From assembly GCF_000425265.1 (NCBI RefSeq), contig NZ_AUDC01000015.1, forward strand, positions 1 through 64,000: 64,000 nt of DNA, read 5' to 3'. Under the pieces are notes generated by a model. The model was not told the origin of the DNA and did no database searches. It was given only the letters and a program-made list of their open reading frames with translations. Within the stretch, counting starts at the first letter, position 1, and each line of letters starts with the position of its first letter. Positions 20,379 to 29,821 of the stretch are shown piece after piece. The translations under genes and the position numbers were made by a program. The stretch comes from Maridesulfovibrio zosterae DSM 11974. Its GTDB lineage: Bacteria; Desulfobacterota; Desulfovibrionia; Desulfovibrionales; Desulfovibrionaceae.

Positions 20379-20804
20379 ATGAACAACGTACTTATCGCAG
20401 TAGACACATCTGAATCCAGCTTTTGGCTGGCTTATTACGCAATTGCACTAACCAAAAGAATTCCAATGAATGTATCTATTCTCATGGTTGAAGATGAAAA
20501 GTTTAAAAGCAAAAGCAGTAATACAGATGAGTGGATAGGTCTTCCGGAAAAACGTTTAGAGTCTCTTCTGGCAGAGGGCCGCTCCGACAGATCTCATATT
20601 AATTTTTATTCTGCAAAAGGAAATTTCGAAAATGAAGTCATCCAGTTCATACTTGCTAATAATATCACAACACTGTTTGTAGGAAACCCGGAAAACAGAA
20701 AAACAAAACTGGATAGACAATTTATGGAACTCCTTGAGCGAATAGGGAGCAAGACGGACTGTCATATAGAAGTGGTGCAAAAAATTTCAGCCTACGGGCA
20801 GTGA
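20379..20804 (+). CDS. Universal stress protein family protein (short)
   Basis: A 141-residue UspA-like protein. It begins with the beta strand NNVLIAVDTSESS, has an alpha/beta pattern throughout, and carries the late motif TLFVGNPENRK where ATP-binding Usp proteins have a GxxGxxxxGS loop. That glycine pattern is not intact here, so nucleotide binding is doubtful. It is the first gene after the sigma-54 promoter and probably the first of a seven-gene operon. Confidence 0.75.
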   Translation: MNNVLIAVDTSESSFWLAYYAIALTKRIPMNVSILMVEDEKFKSKSSNTDEWIGLPEKRLESLLAEGRSDRSHINFYSAKGNFENEVIQFILANNITTLFVGNPENRKTKLDRQFMELLERIGSKTDCHIEVVQKISAYGQ

Positions 20805-20937
20805 GAACCTTAAAAAGTAACCATCAAAGTCGGTGGCTGCTAAAAGATAATGGGAAAGTCCTTTCAGGAGCTAAGATATTAACAACCTGAATGAGTCGAC
20901 CCGTTACAACCAAAGTCAAAATGAAAGGAGTTATTTA

Positions 20938-21864
20938 ATGTGGCATATGTATCTTCCCATTGCCGGGAACAGCGTTAACGTAATTCTCATCTTCATGTTG
21001 GGAGGCTTAGTTGGGCTGCTCTCAGGGATATTTGGTGTAGGAGGCGGTTTCTTGATGACTCCGTTGCTGATCATGTTCGGAATTCCGCCGACTGTAGCAG
21101 CGGCATCTGACTCAAACCAGATTGTCGGAGCTTCAACTTCAGGATGTCTTGCCCACTACCGTCTTGGGAATGTGGATTTCAAAATGGGAATCTTGCTCCT
21201 TATCGGCGGTGTTTTAGGTGGTTTTGTCGGAGTACAAGCCATTAAGGTCCTAAGAGCCATGGGTAATGCCGACTTCTTAATTAATGTAACCTATGTTCTG
21301 ATGCTCGGCGGTGTCGGCTCCTATATGTTTTATGAAAGTCTGCAAAGCCTGCGCAAAACACCTCCTGCGGTTAAGACTGAAAAACCAAAGAAAAAATCAC
21401 GCTATGCAACAATACTGGAAAGCCTTCCTTTTCAGACTGATTTTAAAAAATCAGGTGTACGCCTCTCTCTTCTCATGCCTTTGATTCTTGGAACCCTTGT
21501 TGGTGTTCTGGCAGCCATTATGGGTGTTGGCGGTGGTTTCATCATGGTACCTATCATGGTTTATCTGCTTCGCATGCCCATGCATGTTGTAGTTGGAACG
21601 AGCCTTTTTCAGATTCTGTTCACTTGCATCAATGTCACCATCTTACAATCATACACCAACCACACTGTAGACTTTGTTCTAGCACTGATCCTGCTCGTAG
21701 GATCTACTATCGGAGCACAGTTCGGAACAAAAATCAGCAAAAAGCTCAAAGGTGAACACCTTAAGATCTTACTGGCAACGCTTGTTCTGGCTGTAATGGT
21801 AAAAATGCTTTTCAGTCTGCTGCTCACTCCTGATGTGTTGCTGGCTTATGCAGGAGGACATTAA
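20938..21864 (+). CDS. TauE/SafE (TSUP) family anion permease
   Basis: A 308-residue membrane protein with eight or nine helices in two homologous halves. Each half carries the family's glycine motif (GIFGVGGGFLMTPLL near residue 31 and AAIMGVGGGFIMVPI near 195). TSUP proteins move sulfite, sulfonates or other organosulfur anions. In a sulfate reducer sulfite or a related oxyanion is plausible, but the substrate cannot be read from sequence. AAAGGAG lies upstream of the ATG. Confidence 0.88.
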   Translation: MWHMYLPIAGNSVNVILIFMLGGLVGLLSGIFGVGGGFLMTPLLIMFGIPPTVAAASDSNQIVGASTSGCLAHYRLGNVDFKMGILLLIGGVLGGFVGVQAIKVLRAMGNADFLINVTYVLMLGGVGSYMFYESLQSLRKTPPAVKTEKPKKKSRYATILESLPFQTDFKKSGVRLSLLMPLILGTLVGVLAAIMGVGGGFIMVPIMVYLLRMPMHVVVGTSLFQILFTCINVTILQSYTNHTVDFVLALILLVGSTIGAQFGTKISKKLKGEHLKILLATLVLAVMVKMLFSLLLTPDVLLAYAGGH

Positions 21865-21866
21865 AA

Positions 21867-22616
21867 ATGATTAAAAATTTAATAAAACTTAACTTACTTC
21901 TAGCAGTTCTCCTAATTTCTTGTGCAACAGCTTATGCAGAGGGAGATATCTCCATTAACTTCAAGCCTGAGCATGTTACAATCGGCACGACTTATAATGG
22001 AGCAAATGTTGAAATAACAGGAACTGTCCCGAAGGACTGTTCCGCAGTCATCAGGGTTATGGGTGAGCACAAAAACACCCACTTTAAGAAAAAAGGTAAG
22101 GTTTTCGGATTTCTATGGATGAATGTTGCAAGTGTAGAATTGGATGATATCCCTAGTTTATTTCTGGTGGGAACCGATTCAAAAATATATGAAGGCGGCG
22201 GAGAAAAGTGGAAAAAACTTAATCTAGGCTTTAACTCAGTTAAAGGCACAGCAGATGAAAAAATATTTAATGAATTCCTTAAGCTGGTAGAACACGAAGA
22301 ACACTATATGATTGAAGATGGTGTCGTTGAATACCAGGATGGTGCTGGTGGACTTCGTAAATATACTGCTGAACTGAGAATGCCTTCATCCTTGCAACGC
22401 GGAGCATATACTGTTGAAGTCGTGGCTGTTCGCGATGGTAAGGTGATTGGTAAAAAATCCAACATTATCCATGCAGACTTTGCCGGATTTCCCAAACTAC
22501 TCGCTTCCATCGCATTTGGGCATGAAATTCTCTATGGAATCTCTGCTGTTATCATTGCTATTTTGGCAGGTTTATTCATGAGCCTGATCTTCAGTGATAA
22601 AGGTGCAGCACATTAG
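21867..22616 (+). CDS. PF09608-like (TIGR02186) membrane-anchored protein
   Basis: A 249-residue protein with a signal peptide (about 1-24, ending CATAYAEG), a periplasmic beta-rich domain and a single C-terminal membrane helix (about 218-243). This matches the 'putative transmembrane protein' family that is regularly encoded beside TauE/SafE permeases. Early residues INFKPEHVTIGTTYNGANVEITG are typical of it. It starts two bases after the permease stop, so the two are coupled and probably form one transport unit. Confidence 0.75.
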   Translation: MIKNLIKLNLLLAVLLISCATAYAEGDISINFKPEHVTIGTTYNGANVEITGTVPKDCSAVIRVMGEHKNTHFKKKGKVFGFLWMNVASVELDDIPSLFLVGTDSKIYEGGGEKWKKLNLGFNSVKGTADEKIFNEFLKLVEHEEHYMIEDGVVEYQDGAGGLRKYTAELRMPSSLQRGAYTVEVVAVRDGKVIGKKSNIIHADFAGFPKLLASIAFGHEILYGISAVIIAILAGLFMSLIFSDKGAAH

Positions 22617-22632
22617 ATTCGAGGTAAAAGCT

Positions 22633-25242
22633 ATGAATCGGTTGTTTAATTTCATACACAAACTATTGTGTGGTAAGAGAAAAAAAGAGGCTCACTCTTT
22701 TGTCGATCTTTTTAATCGCTTTAATAAAGTGCTGGAATTAAACAACCGAATTCTTACCAGTATATCTGTTATGCAGAACAAGCTCGGAGGCGACTACATT
22801 TTTGATACCCAGTATCTTCGTAATGCCACCCAAGAGTTGGAGACACTTGTTCTGAAACTGGTTGGAGCATTTGATTCAATGTCTCCTGAAAAGTATATTA
22901 ATCTTTATTGTTCACTTCGAATAATAACCGAAAAACTTCATAGCGAACTTGCGGGATGCCCTGCAATTGCAGATAGGCTGACTGTCTCTTTTGAAGAAAC
23001 AACCAAAAAAGAATTCGATCTTGTCGGAGCCAAAAGCTATCATCTGGCAAGACTTTCAAACATAGTCGCTGTCACTACTCCTGAAGGAATATCTGTCACA
23101 ACAAGATCATGCATGGAATTCATGGAGTATAACGACCTTAATGACCGCATATCCGAAATCAAATCAGAATGGATTGATGGAAGTAGAAGTCTCACTTCAG
23201 CCTCGGAAGAAATTTCAAAATTAATTCTTGCAGGAGAAATGCCTCCCAGGTTGCGCAAGTCATTGAACCGTGTTGGTAATCAACTTTTCAAAAATGATAA
23301 GACAATAGGACTCGCTGTTCGCAGCAGTGCATGGGGAGAAGACGGTAAGTTCTCTTTTGCCGGATTGTACGACAGTTTTCTTAATATTCCATATGATAAA
23401 TTACAGGAAGCTTATATCAAGGTACTTGCCAGCATATATTCTCCTTCAGCAATGGAATATCGACAAAACTTAGATTACAAAATCAGTGAAAGCCTGATGG
23501 GCGTATCATTTCAGACAATGGTTCAAGCCAAATGCAGCGGAGTCATTTATAGTCTTTCTCCAGCTGCCCCCGCCGAGAATACTGTTATCATAAGTGCAAC
23601 ATGGGGGATGGGCTCTACTGTTGTTTCCGGCGAAGTCCCGGTGGATCAGTTCACTATCTCTAAAGATGAACCATATAAACAAATTGAAAAATCAATCGTC
23701 CGCAAAGTGGAAGCAAAAAGAATTAACCTTAATGGTGAAGGCTTGCTTACAGAAGCGGTCAGTGAAGAATTGCAATCCACATCATGTCTGACTGATGATG
23801 AAATAAGTCAGCTGGTTCAAGTTGCCATTAAAATTGAGCAATATTTTAAAAAACCTCAGGATATAGAATTCGCTTTTGACGTTGAGGGACAACTGTTCAT
23901 TCTTCAAAGCCGCCCTCTGGCAATTAATGTTCCTACTGAATCAACGGTTAATTCGTTAAGTGAAAAGCTTTGTAATTGCGAGATTCTTCTTTCAGGTAAA
24001 GGAGATGTAGCCCAGAACGGTATCGCTTCCGGACCGGTGTTCATAGCCGGCAACAACAGAAATCTGGATGAATTTCCAGACGGAGCAATATTAGTGGCCC
24101 ATCATTCATCTCCAATTTATGCCTCAGTTCTACATCGAGCATCCGGTGTAATTACCGACGTAGGTTCTCCTCTTGGACATCTGGCAACTATTGCCAGAGA
24201 ATACAGAGTTCCTGCACTGCTAAATACTGAAGAAGCACTTAAGATACTCTCAGAAGGTCAAACTATAACAGTAGATGTTGAGCAACGAACTATTTATGCA
24301 GGAATTATTAAAGAATTAAAACTGCATGAAGCTGCGGCAGAACGTATTCAGGAAACATATGAATATAGACTTCTAAGAAGACTGTTAAAACATATTGAAC
24401 CACTGAATCTGTTTGATCCATCCGACAGCAATTTCACACCTGACGGCTGTCAGACTCTTCATGACATTACAAGATTTGTACACGAAAAGGCTGTAGATGA
24501 ACTTATACATATTAACATAAACACACTTGAATCATCTTCTCCAAGTGTTCGCCTAACTCTTCCTGTACCAATGGATATGACCATGATTGATATAGGAGGA
24601 GGGCTTGACAGCCGCTGGGCAGATAGCCAGGAACAGATACAGATCGGCAAGAAAGTAGTCACACCTGATCAAGTTGTCTCCACTCCAATGAAAGCTTTTA
24701 TAGAAGGAGTGACTATGGCCGGAGTCTGGCAATCCACTCCGGTTGCAGTTGATTTTTCCAGTTTCATGTCCAGCATGACACGCACATTTCCATCTGAGCT
24801 TGCACCATCGGCCAGTGTAGGCCGCAATCTAGCTGTAATTTCAGACAATTATGCACATCTAAGTCTACATCTTGGATATCACTTCACAATAATCAACTGT
24901 TATGTGAGCGAAAACATCTCAGACAATTATGCATATTTTCGATTTGCCGGGGGAGTAACTGGAGCCAGACGTAGATCACGTAGAGCCCAATTCTTAGCTG
25001 AAGTTCTCGGTAAACTGGATTTTTCAACAACCCTGCGAGACGATCTTGTCATAGCAAGGGTTAAAAAGATTCCTGCCGAAGAGATTCTGCACAGAATGCA
25101 GATCTTCGGAGTTCTGGTTGCTTACACCAGACAACTTGATGTTTCCATGGTCGCCGATGAGCAAATTCACAGGCATGCCGAACTATTCGGCCGTCTCATA
25201 AATGAGTCGAATTTAAACAAATATCGGAGGGTTGCAACATGA
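22633..25242 (+). CDS. Phosphoenolpyruvate synthase-like protein
   Basis: An 869-residue protein. After a helical N-terminal region of about 120 residues comes a PEP synthase/PPDK ATP-grasp domain (about 125-440, with VGAKSYHLARL, VRSSAWGED, FAGLYDSFLN and QDIEFAFDVEGQLFILQSRPL). Next is the swivelling phosphohistidine domain (about 450-560), with the catalytic His in GSPLGHLATIARE. The usual C-terminal PEP/pyruvate barrel is replaced by a different domain of about 300 residues. It may phosphorylate an unusual acceptor. ATG 22633 follows GAGGT. It overlaps the next gene by four bases. Confidence 0.8.
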   Translation: MNRLFNFIHKLLCGKRKKEAHSFVDLFNRFNKVLELNNRILTSISVMQNKLGGDYIFDTQYLRNATQELETLVLKLVGAFDSMSPEKYINLYCSLRIITEKLHSELAGCPAIADRLTVSFEETTKKEFDLVGAKSYHLARLSNIVAVTTPEGISVTTRSCMEFMEYNDLNDRISEIKSEWIDGSRSLTSASEEISKLILAGEMPPRLRKSLNRVGNQLFKNDKTIGLAVRSSAWGEDGKFSFAGLYDSFLNIPYDKLQEAYIKVLASIYSPSAMEYRQNLDYKISESLMGVSFQTMVQAKCSGVIYSLSPAAPAENTVIISATWGMGSTVVSGEVPVDQFTISKDEPYKQIEKSIVRKVEAKRINLNGEGLLTEAVSEELQSTSCLTDDEISQLVQVAIKIEQYFKKPQDIEFAFDVEGQLFILQSRPLAINVPTESTVNSLSEKLCNCEILLSGKGDVAQNGIASGPVFIAGNNRNLDEFPDGAILVAHHSSPIYASVLHRASGVITDVGSPLGHLATIAREYRVPALLNTEEALKILSEGQTITVDVEQRTIYAGIIKELKLHEAAAERIQETYEYRLLRRLLKHIEPLNLFDPSDSNFTPDGCQTLHDITRFVHEKAVDELIHININTLESSSPSVRLTLPVPMDMTMIDIGGGLDSRWADSQEQIQIGKKVVTPDQVVSTPMKAFIEGVTMAGVWQSTPVAVDFSSFMSSMTRTFPSELAPSASVGRNLAVISDNYAHLSLHLGYHFTIINCYVSENISDNYAYFRFAGGVTGARRRSRRAQFLAEVLGKLDFSTTLRDDLVIARVKKIPAEEILHRMQIFGVLVAYTRQLDVSMVADEQIHRHAELFGRLINESNLNKYRRVAT

Positions 25243-25631
25243 CCACTTCATCAAAAACAAGCATTCTTATTCTGGACGATGAACCTATTGTCAGCAAGCG
25301 GTTACAGCCGGCTCTAGAAAAAAAGGGCTATGAAGTCGAAAGCTTCTACGACAGTGCCAGTGCTCTAAAAAGAGTGCAGGAACGAAGTTTTAATATTGTC
25401 GTCAGTGATCTTAAAATGGATGGCATGGATGGCATGCAGTTTCTCACCAAAGTTAAGGAAATCTCTCCGGAGACGGAAGTTATCATCATTACCGGATTTG
25501 CAACCATGGAAACGGCAAAAGAATCCATGCGCAAAGGTATTTTTGATTTCTTAGCCAAGCCTTTCAAACTCGGAGAAATTCAGGAAGTTATAAGAAGAGC
25601 TGATGAAAAAATCAAAAAAGAAGCTCTTTAA
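25239..25631 (+). CDS. Receiver-domain response regulator
   Basis: A 130-residue stand-alone receiver. Acidic residues lie in LDDEP, the phosphoacceptor Asp is in IVVSDLKMDGMDG, and the conserved Lys in FLAKPF. It has no output domain, so it acts through protein contact. Its start overlaps the PEP-synthase-like gene by four bases, suggesting the two work together. Confidence 0.88.
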   Translation: MTTSSKTSILILDDEPIVSKRLQPALEKKGYEVESFYDSASALKRVQERSFNIVVSDLKMDGMDGMQFLTKVKEISPETEVIIITGFATMETAKESMRKGIFDFLAKPFKLGEIQEVIRRADEKIKKEAL

Positions 25632-25673
25632 TAAAGCTTAAAACAAGAACCGCTATAAAAGCGAGGTGTGTTC

Positions 25674-26486
25674 ATGCTTAAAGCATTAATCCCTATCGAA
25701 AAGACTTTGGCTTCAAATATTGCCCTTAGATATGCCTGCCAGAAGTCCAAAATCATCACGATGACTCTACAACCGATCCATGTTGAGGAACCTGATGAAA
25801 AACCTCATTCTTCACAGACAGGATGGATTAGAAGATCATGGGAAGAAGGCCTTAAGCAGGCCGGAGAAGAAGAAGTAAGAGAGATTCTGAGTAGTGAGGA
25901 GCTCAATTGCTACGTTCAACCACGCCCTATTGTCACGATCGGCGAACGTAATGACAAGATTCTTGAAGAATTACGGATGGGTGATTATAATATTTTCATA
26001 GAAGGAGAACTTTCGAATTTTAATACCGCTGAATTTCGAAAAAAAATCCGCTCCAAATTGTATAAAAAAATGCCTTGCCCAGCCCTCCTGGTCAAAAATA
26101 TGATCCAGTCAGATAAAGTATTGCTCATAGTCGATCCCAAATCTGATTTAGAAAGTCTGACCGAACAGTTCAATAATCTGCTGACCAATAAGAAAAGTGA
26201 ATTTGATCTCTGCCTATATAGTCTGGACGATCTGAATCAAGGTGATTTTCCTGATGACATTCTTGGTGACTGCGCAAAACTATTGAATAAGCTCGGACTC
26301 AAACCAGTAAGAACTTTTACTCTTTTATGTGCTCCTGAAGTAGCGGCTGTATCTCTCAAAGGGTACGGCTTAATTGTTTCAGCGATCGATCGTAAATCCA
26401 GTCGAAAATCGCACCTCACAGAAGTTCTAGCCCGCGTTTCTTGCCCCCTGCTTTTGTGCTGGACCTATTCTAATCGGAGGAAATAA
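25674..26486 (+). CDS. Universal stress protein-like protein, two-domain
   Basis: A 270-residue protein with two weak Usp-like halves (MLKALIPIEKTLAS at the start, SDKVLLIVDPKSD near residue 145). Clear nucleotide-binding glycine loops are missing. ATG 25674 follows GCGAGGTGTGTTC; a GTG at 25668 would add two residues. The stop overlaps the ribosome binding region of the next Usp gene. Confidence 0.65.
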   Translation: MLKALIPIEKTLASNIALRYACQKSKIITMTLQPIHVEEPDEKPHSSQTGWIRRSWEEGLKQAGEEEVREILSSEELNCYVQPRPIVTIGERNDKILEELRMGDYNIFIEGELSNFNTAEFRKKIRSKLYKKMPCPALLVKNMIQSDKVLLIVDPKSDLESLTEQFNNLLTNKKSEFDLCLYSLDDLNQGDFPDDILGDCAKLLNKLGLKPVRTFTLLCAPEVAAVSLKGYGLIVSAIDRKSSRKSHLTEVLARVSCPLLLCWTYSNRRK

Positions 26487-27355
26487 TGAAAGTACTTATT
26501 CCGGTCGACGCGAATTTATACAGTATGTATGCAATTCGCCATGCCGCACAGCTGGCTGCGAATACATGGCCTGAAGTTGTCATTTTAGCAATGGAAAAAG
26601 AGATTGATGATCTTGATACGGACACAATCCCTTTTGAAATTTCACATCCTAAAATGCGGATGCTGCACAATTATTGTAAGGACTTTCTTAACTTGCTGGA
26701 ATCAGGTTCTGAGCTCTATTGTTCTGAAGATGAGACTCCTGAAGTAAAAGCCATCGGCAAGCATGTATTTGAGGAGAAACTGTCCGGGATTAAAAAACTG
26801 CGCCTGCATCTACGCAGTGAAGCTCCTACCAAAGCAATCCTGAAAGAAGCCAAACGGGTCAGTAGTGACCTCATCATTCTTGGTTGTGGAGACGGAGTAT
26901 GCGACTGGGCTGGAGATCCTCAGGCACCGGGAAAAGTAGCAGAGAAAACGGATTGCTCTGTTTTAATCCTTAAAAAAGAACATACCATTTCAAAGGTCGT
27001 ATGTTGCCTTGATCACGCACATGCCACTCAAAAATCCTTTGAAATGATTAACCAGCTTGTAACTCTGAACAATGCAGAACTGGAGATTGTCGGAGTGCTG
27101 AAACATGGCCAGCTTCAGGAAGAAGTTGAGCAGCAGATGAGTAAGGTGCTGGATTACTATATCAGACTGGGTATTCCAACATTAGTGAAAGTTGTAGATG
27201 AAGAATCTCTTGAAACTTTTATCTGCTCCGGCGCGCAAAATGACCTGATAGCTGTCTGGCTCAGTCCTAAGTCCACTCTCCAACGCCTGCTATCACGTGG
27301 CAAAGTGGCTTCTTTTGTTGAAAAAACTTTATCCTCAATTCTCATACTCAGATAA
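26486..27355 (+). CDS. Universal stress protein-like protein, two-domain
   Basis: A 289-residue tandem Usp protein. Domain 1 starts MKVLIPVDANLYSMYAIRHA and contains DLIILGCGDG in place of the usual loop. Domain 2 starts near residue 172 (ISKVVCCLDHAHA). It is the last gene of the sigma-54 operon and is followed by a strong terminator. It overlaps the preceding stop codon by one base. Confidence 0.75.
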   Translation: MKVLIPVDANLYSMYAIRHAAQLAANTWPEVVILAMEKEIDDLDTDTIPFEISHPKMRMLHNYCKDFLNLLESGSELYCSEDETPEVKAIGKHVFEEKLSGIKKLRLHLRSEAPTKAILKEAKRVSSDLIILGCGDGVCDWAGDPQAPGKVAEKTDCSVLILKKEHTISKVVCCLDHAHATQKSFEMINQLVTLNNAELEIVGVLKHGQLQEEVEQQMSKVLDYYIRLGIPTLVKVVDEESLETFICSGAQNDLIAVWLSPKSTLQRLLSRGKVASFVEKTLSSILILR

Positions 27356-27401
27356 ATAATTTTGTTTCCGGAAATCTCCCCGCAGAATTAATTCTGGATA
27401 A

Positions 27402-27455
27402 AATAAAATCCGTCAGCAAGCTGTTGCCACTTGCTGACGGATTTTATTTTTTTAA
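27402..27455. terminator. Strong bidirectional terminator
   Basis: Perfect 19-bp arms at 27402-27420 and 27430-27448 around a 9-base loop, with T-rich flanks in both directions. It separates the convergent stress operon and aminotransferase gene. Confidence 0.93.
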
Positions 27456-27618
27456 ACCTTACGAGCTTAAAGCCCCTGATAATCATCTAGCGAGAAGTAA
27501 TATAGCCCACAAAAACATTCTGAGTTTCTTCCCTAAGAAAACTTACTGATAAGTTGCATTCCCGCAATAGATACAATATTTTCAGAGTATACTTGCTTGC
27601 TGAACAATCATTCATTTA

Positions 27619-28464
27619 TCAGCATGCAGACTTACGGCTTTCCTCTGCATAAACCTGATTTAGACGTTTTGAAACAGGCCCCGGCTTAGCATCGGAAATT
27701 TCTATACCATCAATCTCTATAACAGGATAAACAAAGGAAGTCGCAGAAGTAATAAAAGCTTCTGAAGCATTCTGGGCTTCTTCAATTGTGAACGGACGCT
27801 CCTCAATTTCCATATCCAGCTCCGCAGCAAGTTTTAATACTGAAGCTCTGGTTATCCCGTGCAGAATTGAGTTTGATAGATTACGGGTGATAATCTTCCC
27901 TTCATTCGTCACAATATATGCATTACTTGAAGACCCTTCAGTTACTAGACCGTCTTCAACAAGCCATACATCATCTTTTCCTTTTGACTTAGCCATCGTC
28001 TTAGCCATGGAAGAAGCAAGCAGTTGAACAGTTTTAACATCCCTGCGCCCCCAACGTATGTCAGGAGCAGAAATAACCTTTAGCCCGTCTTTCTCTGAAG
28101 TAAGGTCTTTAGCCTGAGTAAAAAGAACTAGAGTCTGTTCAACGCCTTTTGGATAAATAAAATCACGATCAGCGGCCCCGCGAGTGATCTGCATATAAAT
28201 TGCCCCTTCTTCAAGAGCATTTCGTCTTATCAGCTCTCGATGAATTTCAAGAAGCTCACTCTTGGTTACAGGTACAGACATCTCCACAACACCGAGCGAA
28301 CGCTCCAGACGGGCCATATGACCTTCAAAGTCTATGATCTTCCCGTCCAGAATAGCGCAGACTTCATAAACACCGTCTGCAAACAAAAATCCGCGATCAA
28401 AAACCGATACCATAGCCTCTTCTTCTGGCATATACGCGCCATTCAGATACACAGTACGACTCAT
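27619..28464 (-). CDS. dat: D-amino acid aminotransferase (class IV)
   Basis: A 281-residue PLP enzyme of the branched-chain/D-alanine aminotransferase fold. The PLP lysine is in DVKTVQLLASSMAK, which resembles the D-alanine aminotransferase motif more than IlvE. The early motif VSVFDRGFLFADGVYE and the late phosphate-binding region ATSFVYPV also fit. D-alanine transaminase making D-glutamate is the likely role; an ADC lyase or IlvE is possible but less good. GAGG lies upstream of the ATG. The next gene upstream on this strand is an Asp/Glu racemase, supporting D-amino acid chemistry. Confidence 0.85.
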   Translation of the reverse strand: MSRTVYLNGAYMPEEEAMVSVFDRGFLFADGVYEVCAILDGKIIDFEGHMARLERSLGVVEMSVPVTKSELLEIHRELIRRNALEEGAIYMQITRGAADRDFIYPKGVEQTLVLFTQAKDLTSEKDGLKVISAPDIRWGRRDVKTVQLLASSMAKTMAKSKGKDDVWLVEDGLVTEGSSSNAYIVTNEGKIITRNLSNSILHGITRASVLKLAAELDMEIEERPFTIEEAQNASEAFITSATSFVYPVIEIDGIEISDAKPGPVSKRLNQVYAEESRKSAC

Positions 28465-28613
28465 AACAAACCTCTATATAAAGTATTTTCCCCTGCTATA
28501 TGACAGGATTTTTCTTTTTTACAGCTGCATTTATAAGAATGCACACTCTTTTAAGATAAGTTGCTGCCATCATATAGTTGAGGGCTTCCATAACGCATAT
28601 CATGAAAATAAAC

Positions 28614-29684
28614 TTAAATAATTGAGCTGAAATGTTCCTCAAAATAATTAGAAACATCTCTTTCCCAATCATCTTCTAAATCAAGAATATTTTTTGTTAC
28701 ACAACTTGCCATGTCAACAAATCCCGAAATATTACCTACGGCACACATAACAGGAATATGCATATAACTGCCTTCCAGTTTTCTTCCCTGTTTTTCAAGA
28801 TAATCAGTCGTCATTCGGATAATACGCGACTGGATGGTGACAAATTCATTCAGAGTATCAACCTGAAATGTTACAGGTGGAAACCAATCTGTATACTCGC
28901 TGAAATATGAATTTATACTTGCTGGCGCAGTGGGTTCAGAACCAGAAGTAAGAACCAGTGCTTCAGCCAGAATTGCTGAAGAGTCAATCACATTCATATC
29001 TTGCGGAATCATACCGTTTTTTTTGAAGCAGTTACAACTTTCAACAGTTAGAGCCAAAGGAAGTTCCGTACATCCCAGTACGACATTACGGCAGCCCTGA
29101 TTTTCATATTCATCCATAAGAACTTCACAAAGAAGAGACTTTGCCTGAGCAGTGATCTTGGCGGTCTTGATGCCAAAACAAGGATCATAGATTGCGGACA
29201 TTATCTTTTTTTGATTTCCAAGAGAAGGACTCACGCAAGCCACGCGATTATCAGCTAGAGCATCTTGATATAAACCGGATTCGACTAAGCTGGATACTCC
29301 GAGAATAAGGATCTTCTCGCCTTCATCCTTCAGGAAGCATGCCGTTTCATGAATCATATCCACAAACTTAACTGGAATATCAGTTATGACCTCTCGAAAC
29401 AAAGGATGAGCACTGTTACAGGCCAACCCGATCACTCCGCATCCCAAAAATTGTAAAATTCTGGAGGTATAAACAGCCGTAGCCTGTTTTCGTAACTCAG
29501 GAATGTCAGTAGGCAGCCAATCAAATCCAACTTCGGCAGGTTTGTAGGCCAATCTTGAATTTCCATAAAAGATATATGCATTGTTTTCATGGCCCGGAAC
29601 AACTGACATTTTCATGGCAAGATCTACCATAGCCTCATTGCCAAGCCCACCAACTACGCCGATAATGTTCTTACTGCTGTACAT
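28614..29684 (-). CDS. Aspartate/glutamate racemase family protein
   Basis: A 356-residue protein. The racemase fold spans about residues 5-245, with the two catalytic cysteines in GLACNSAHP and VLGCTELPL and the start signature IGVVGGLGNEAMVDLA. About 110 further residues at the C-terminus go beyond the usual 230-250 residue racemase and have no family I recognise. It is divergent from the HTH regulator at 29822 and precedes the D-amino acid aminotransferase on the same strand. Confidence 0.8.
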   Translation of the reverse strand: MYSSKNIIGVVGGLGNEAMVDLAMKMSVVPGHENNAYIFYGNSRLAYKPAEVGFDWLPTDIPELRKQATAVYTSRILQFLGCGVIGLACNSAHPLFREVITDIPVKFVDMIHETACFLKDEGEKILILGVSSLVESGLYQDALADNRVACVSPSLGNQKKIMSAIYDPCFGIKTAKITAQAKSLLCEVLMDEYENQGCRNVVLGCTELPLALTVESCNCFKKNGMIPQDMNVIDSSAILAEALVLTSGSEPTAPASINSYFSEYTDWFPPVTFQVDTLNEFVTIQSRIIRMTTDYLEKQGRKLEGSYMHIPVMCAVGNISGFVDMASCVTKNILDLEDDWERDVSNYFEEHFSSII

Positions 29685-29821
29685 TATTCGCTATCACCTA
29701 TGATTCACATTAAAAGCATATCAAAAATTTAGTGTAAAAAAAAATTAACCTTTATTTAAATATTTGATACAACCAATACAAGTAACTTCAATTCTAATCA
29801 ATAACAGAATATACTGAACAC

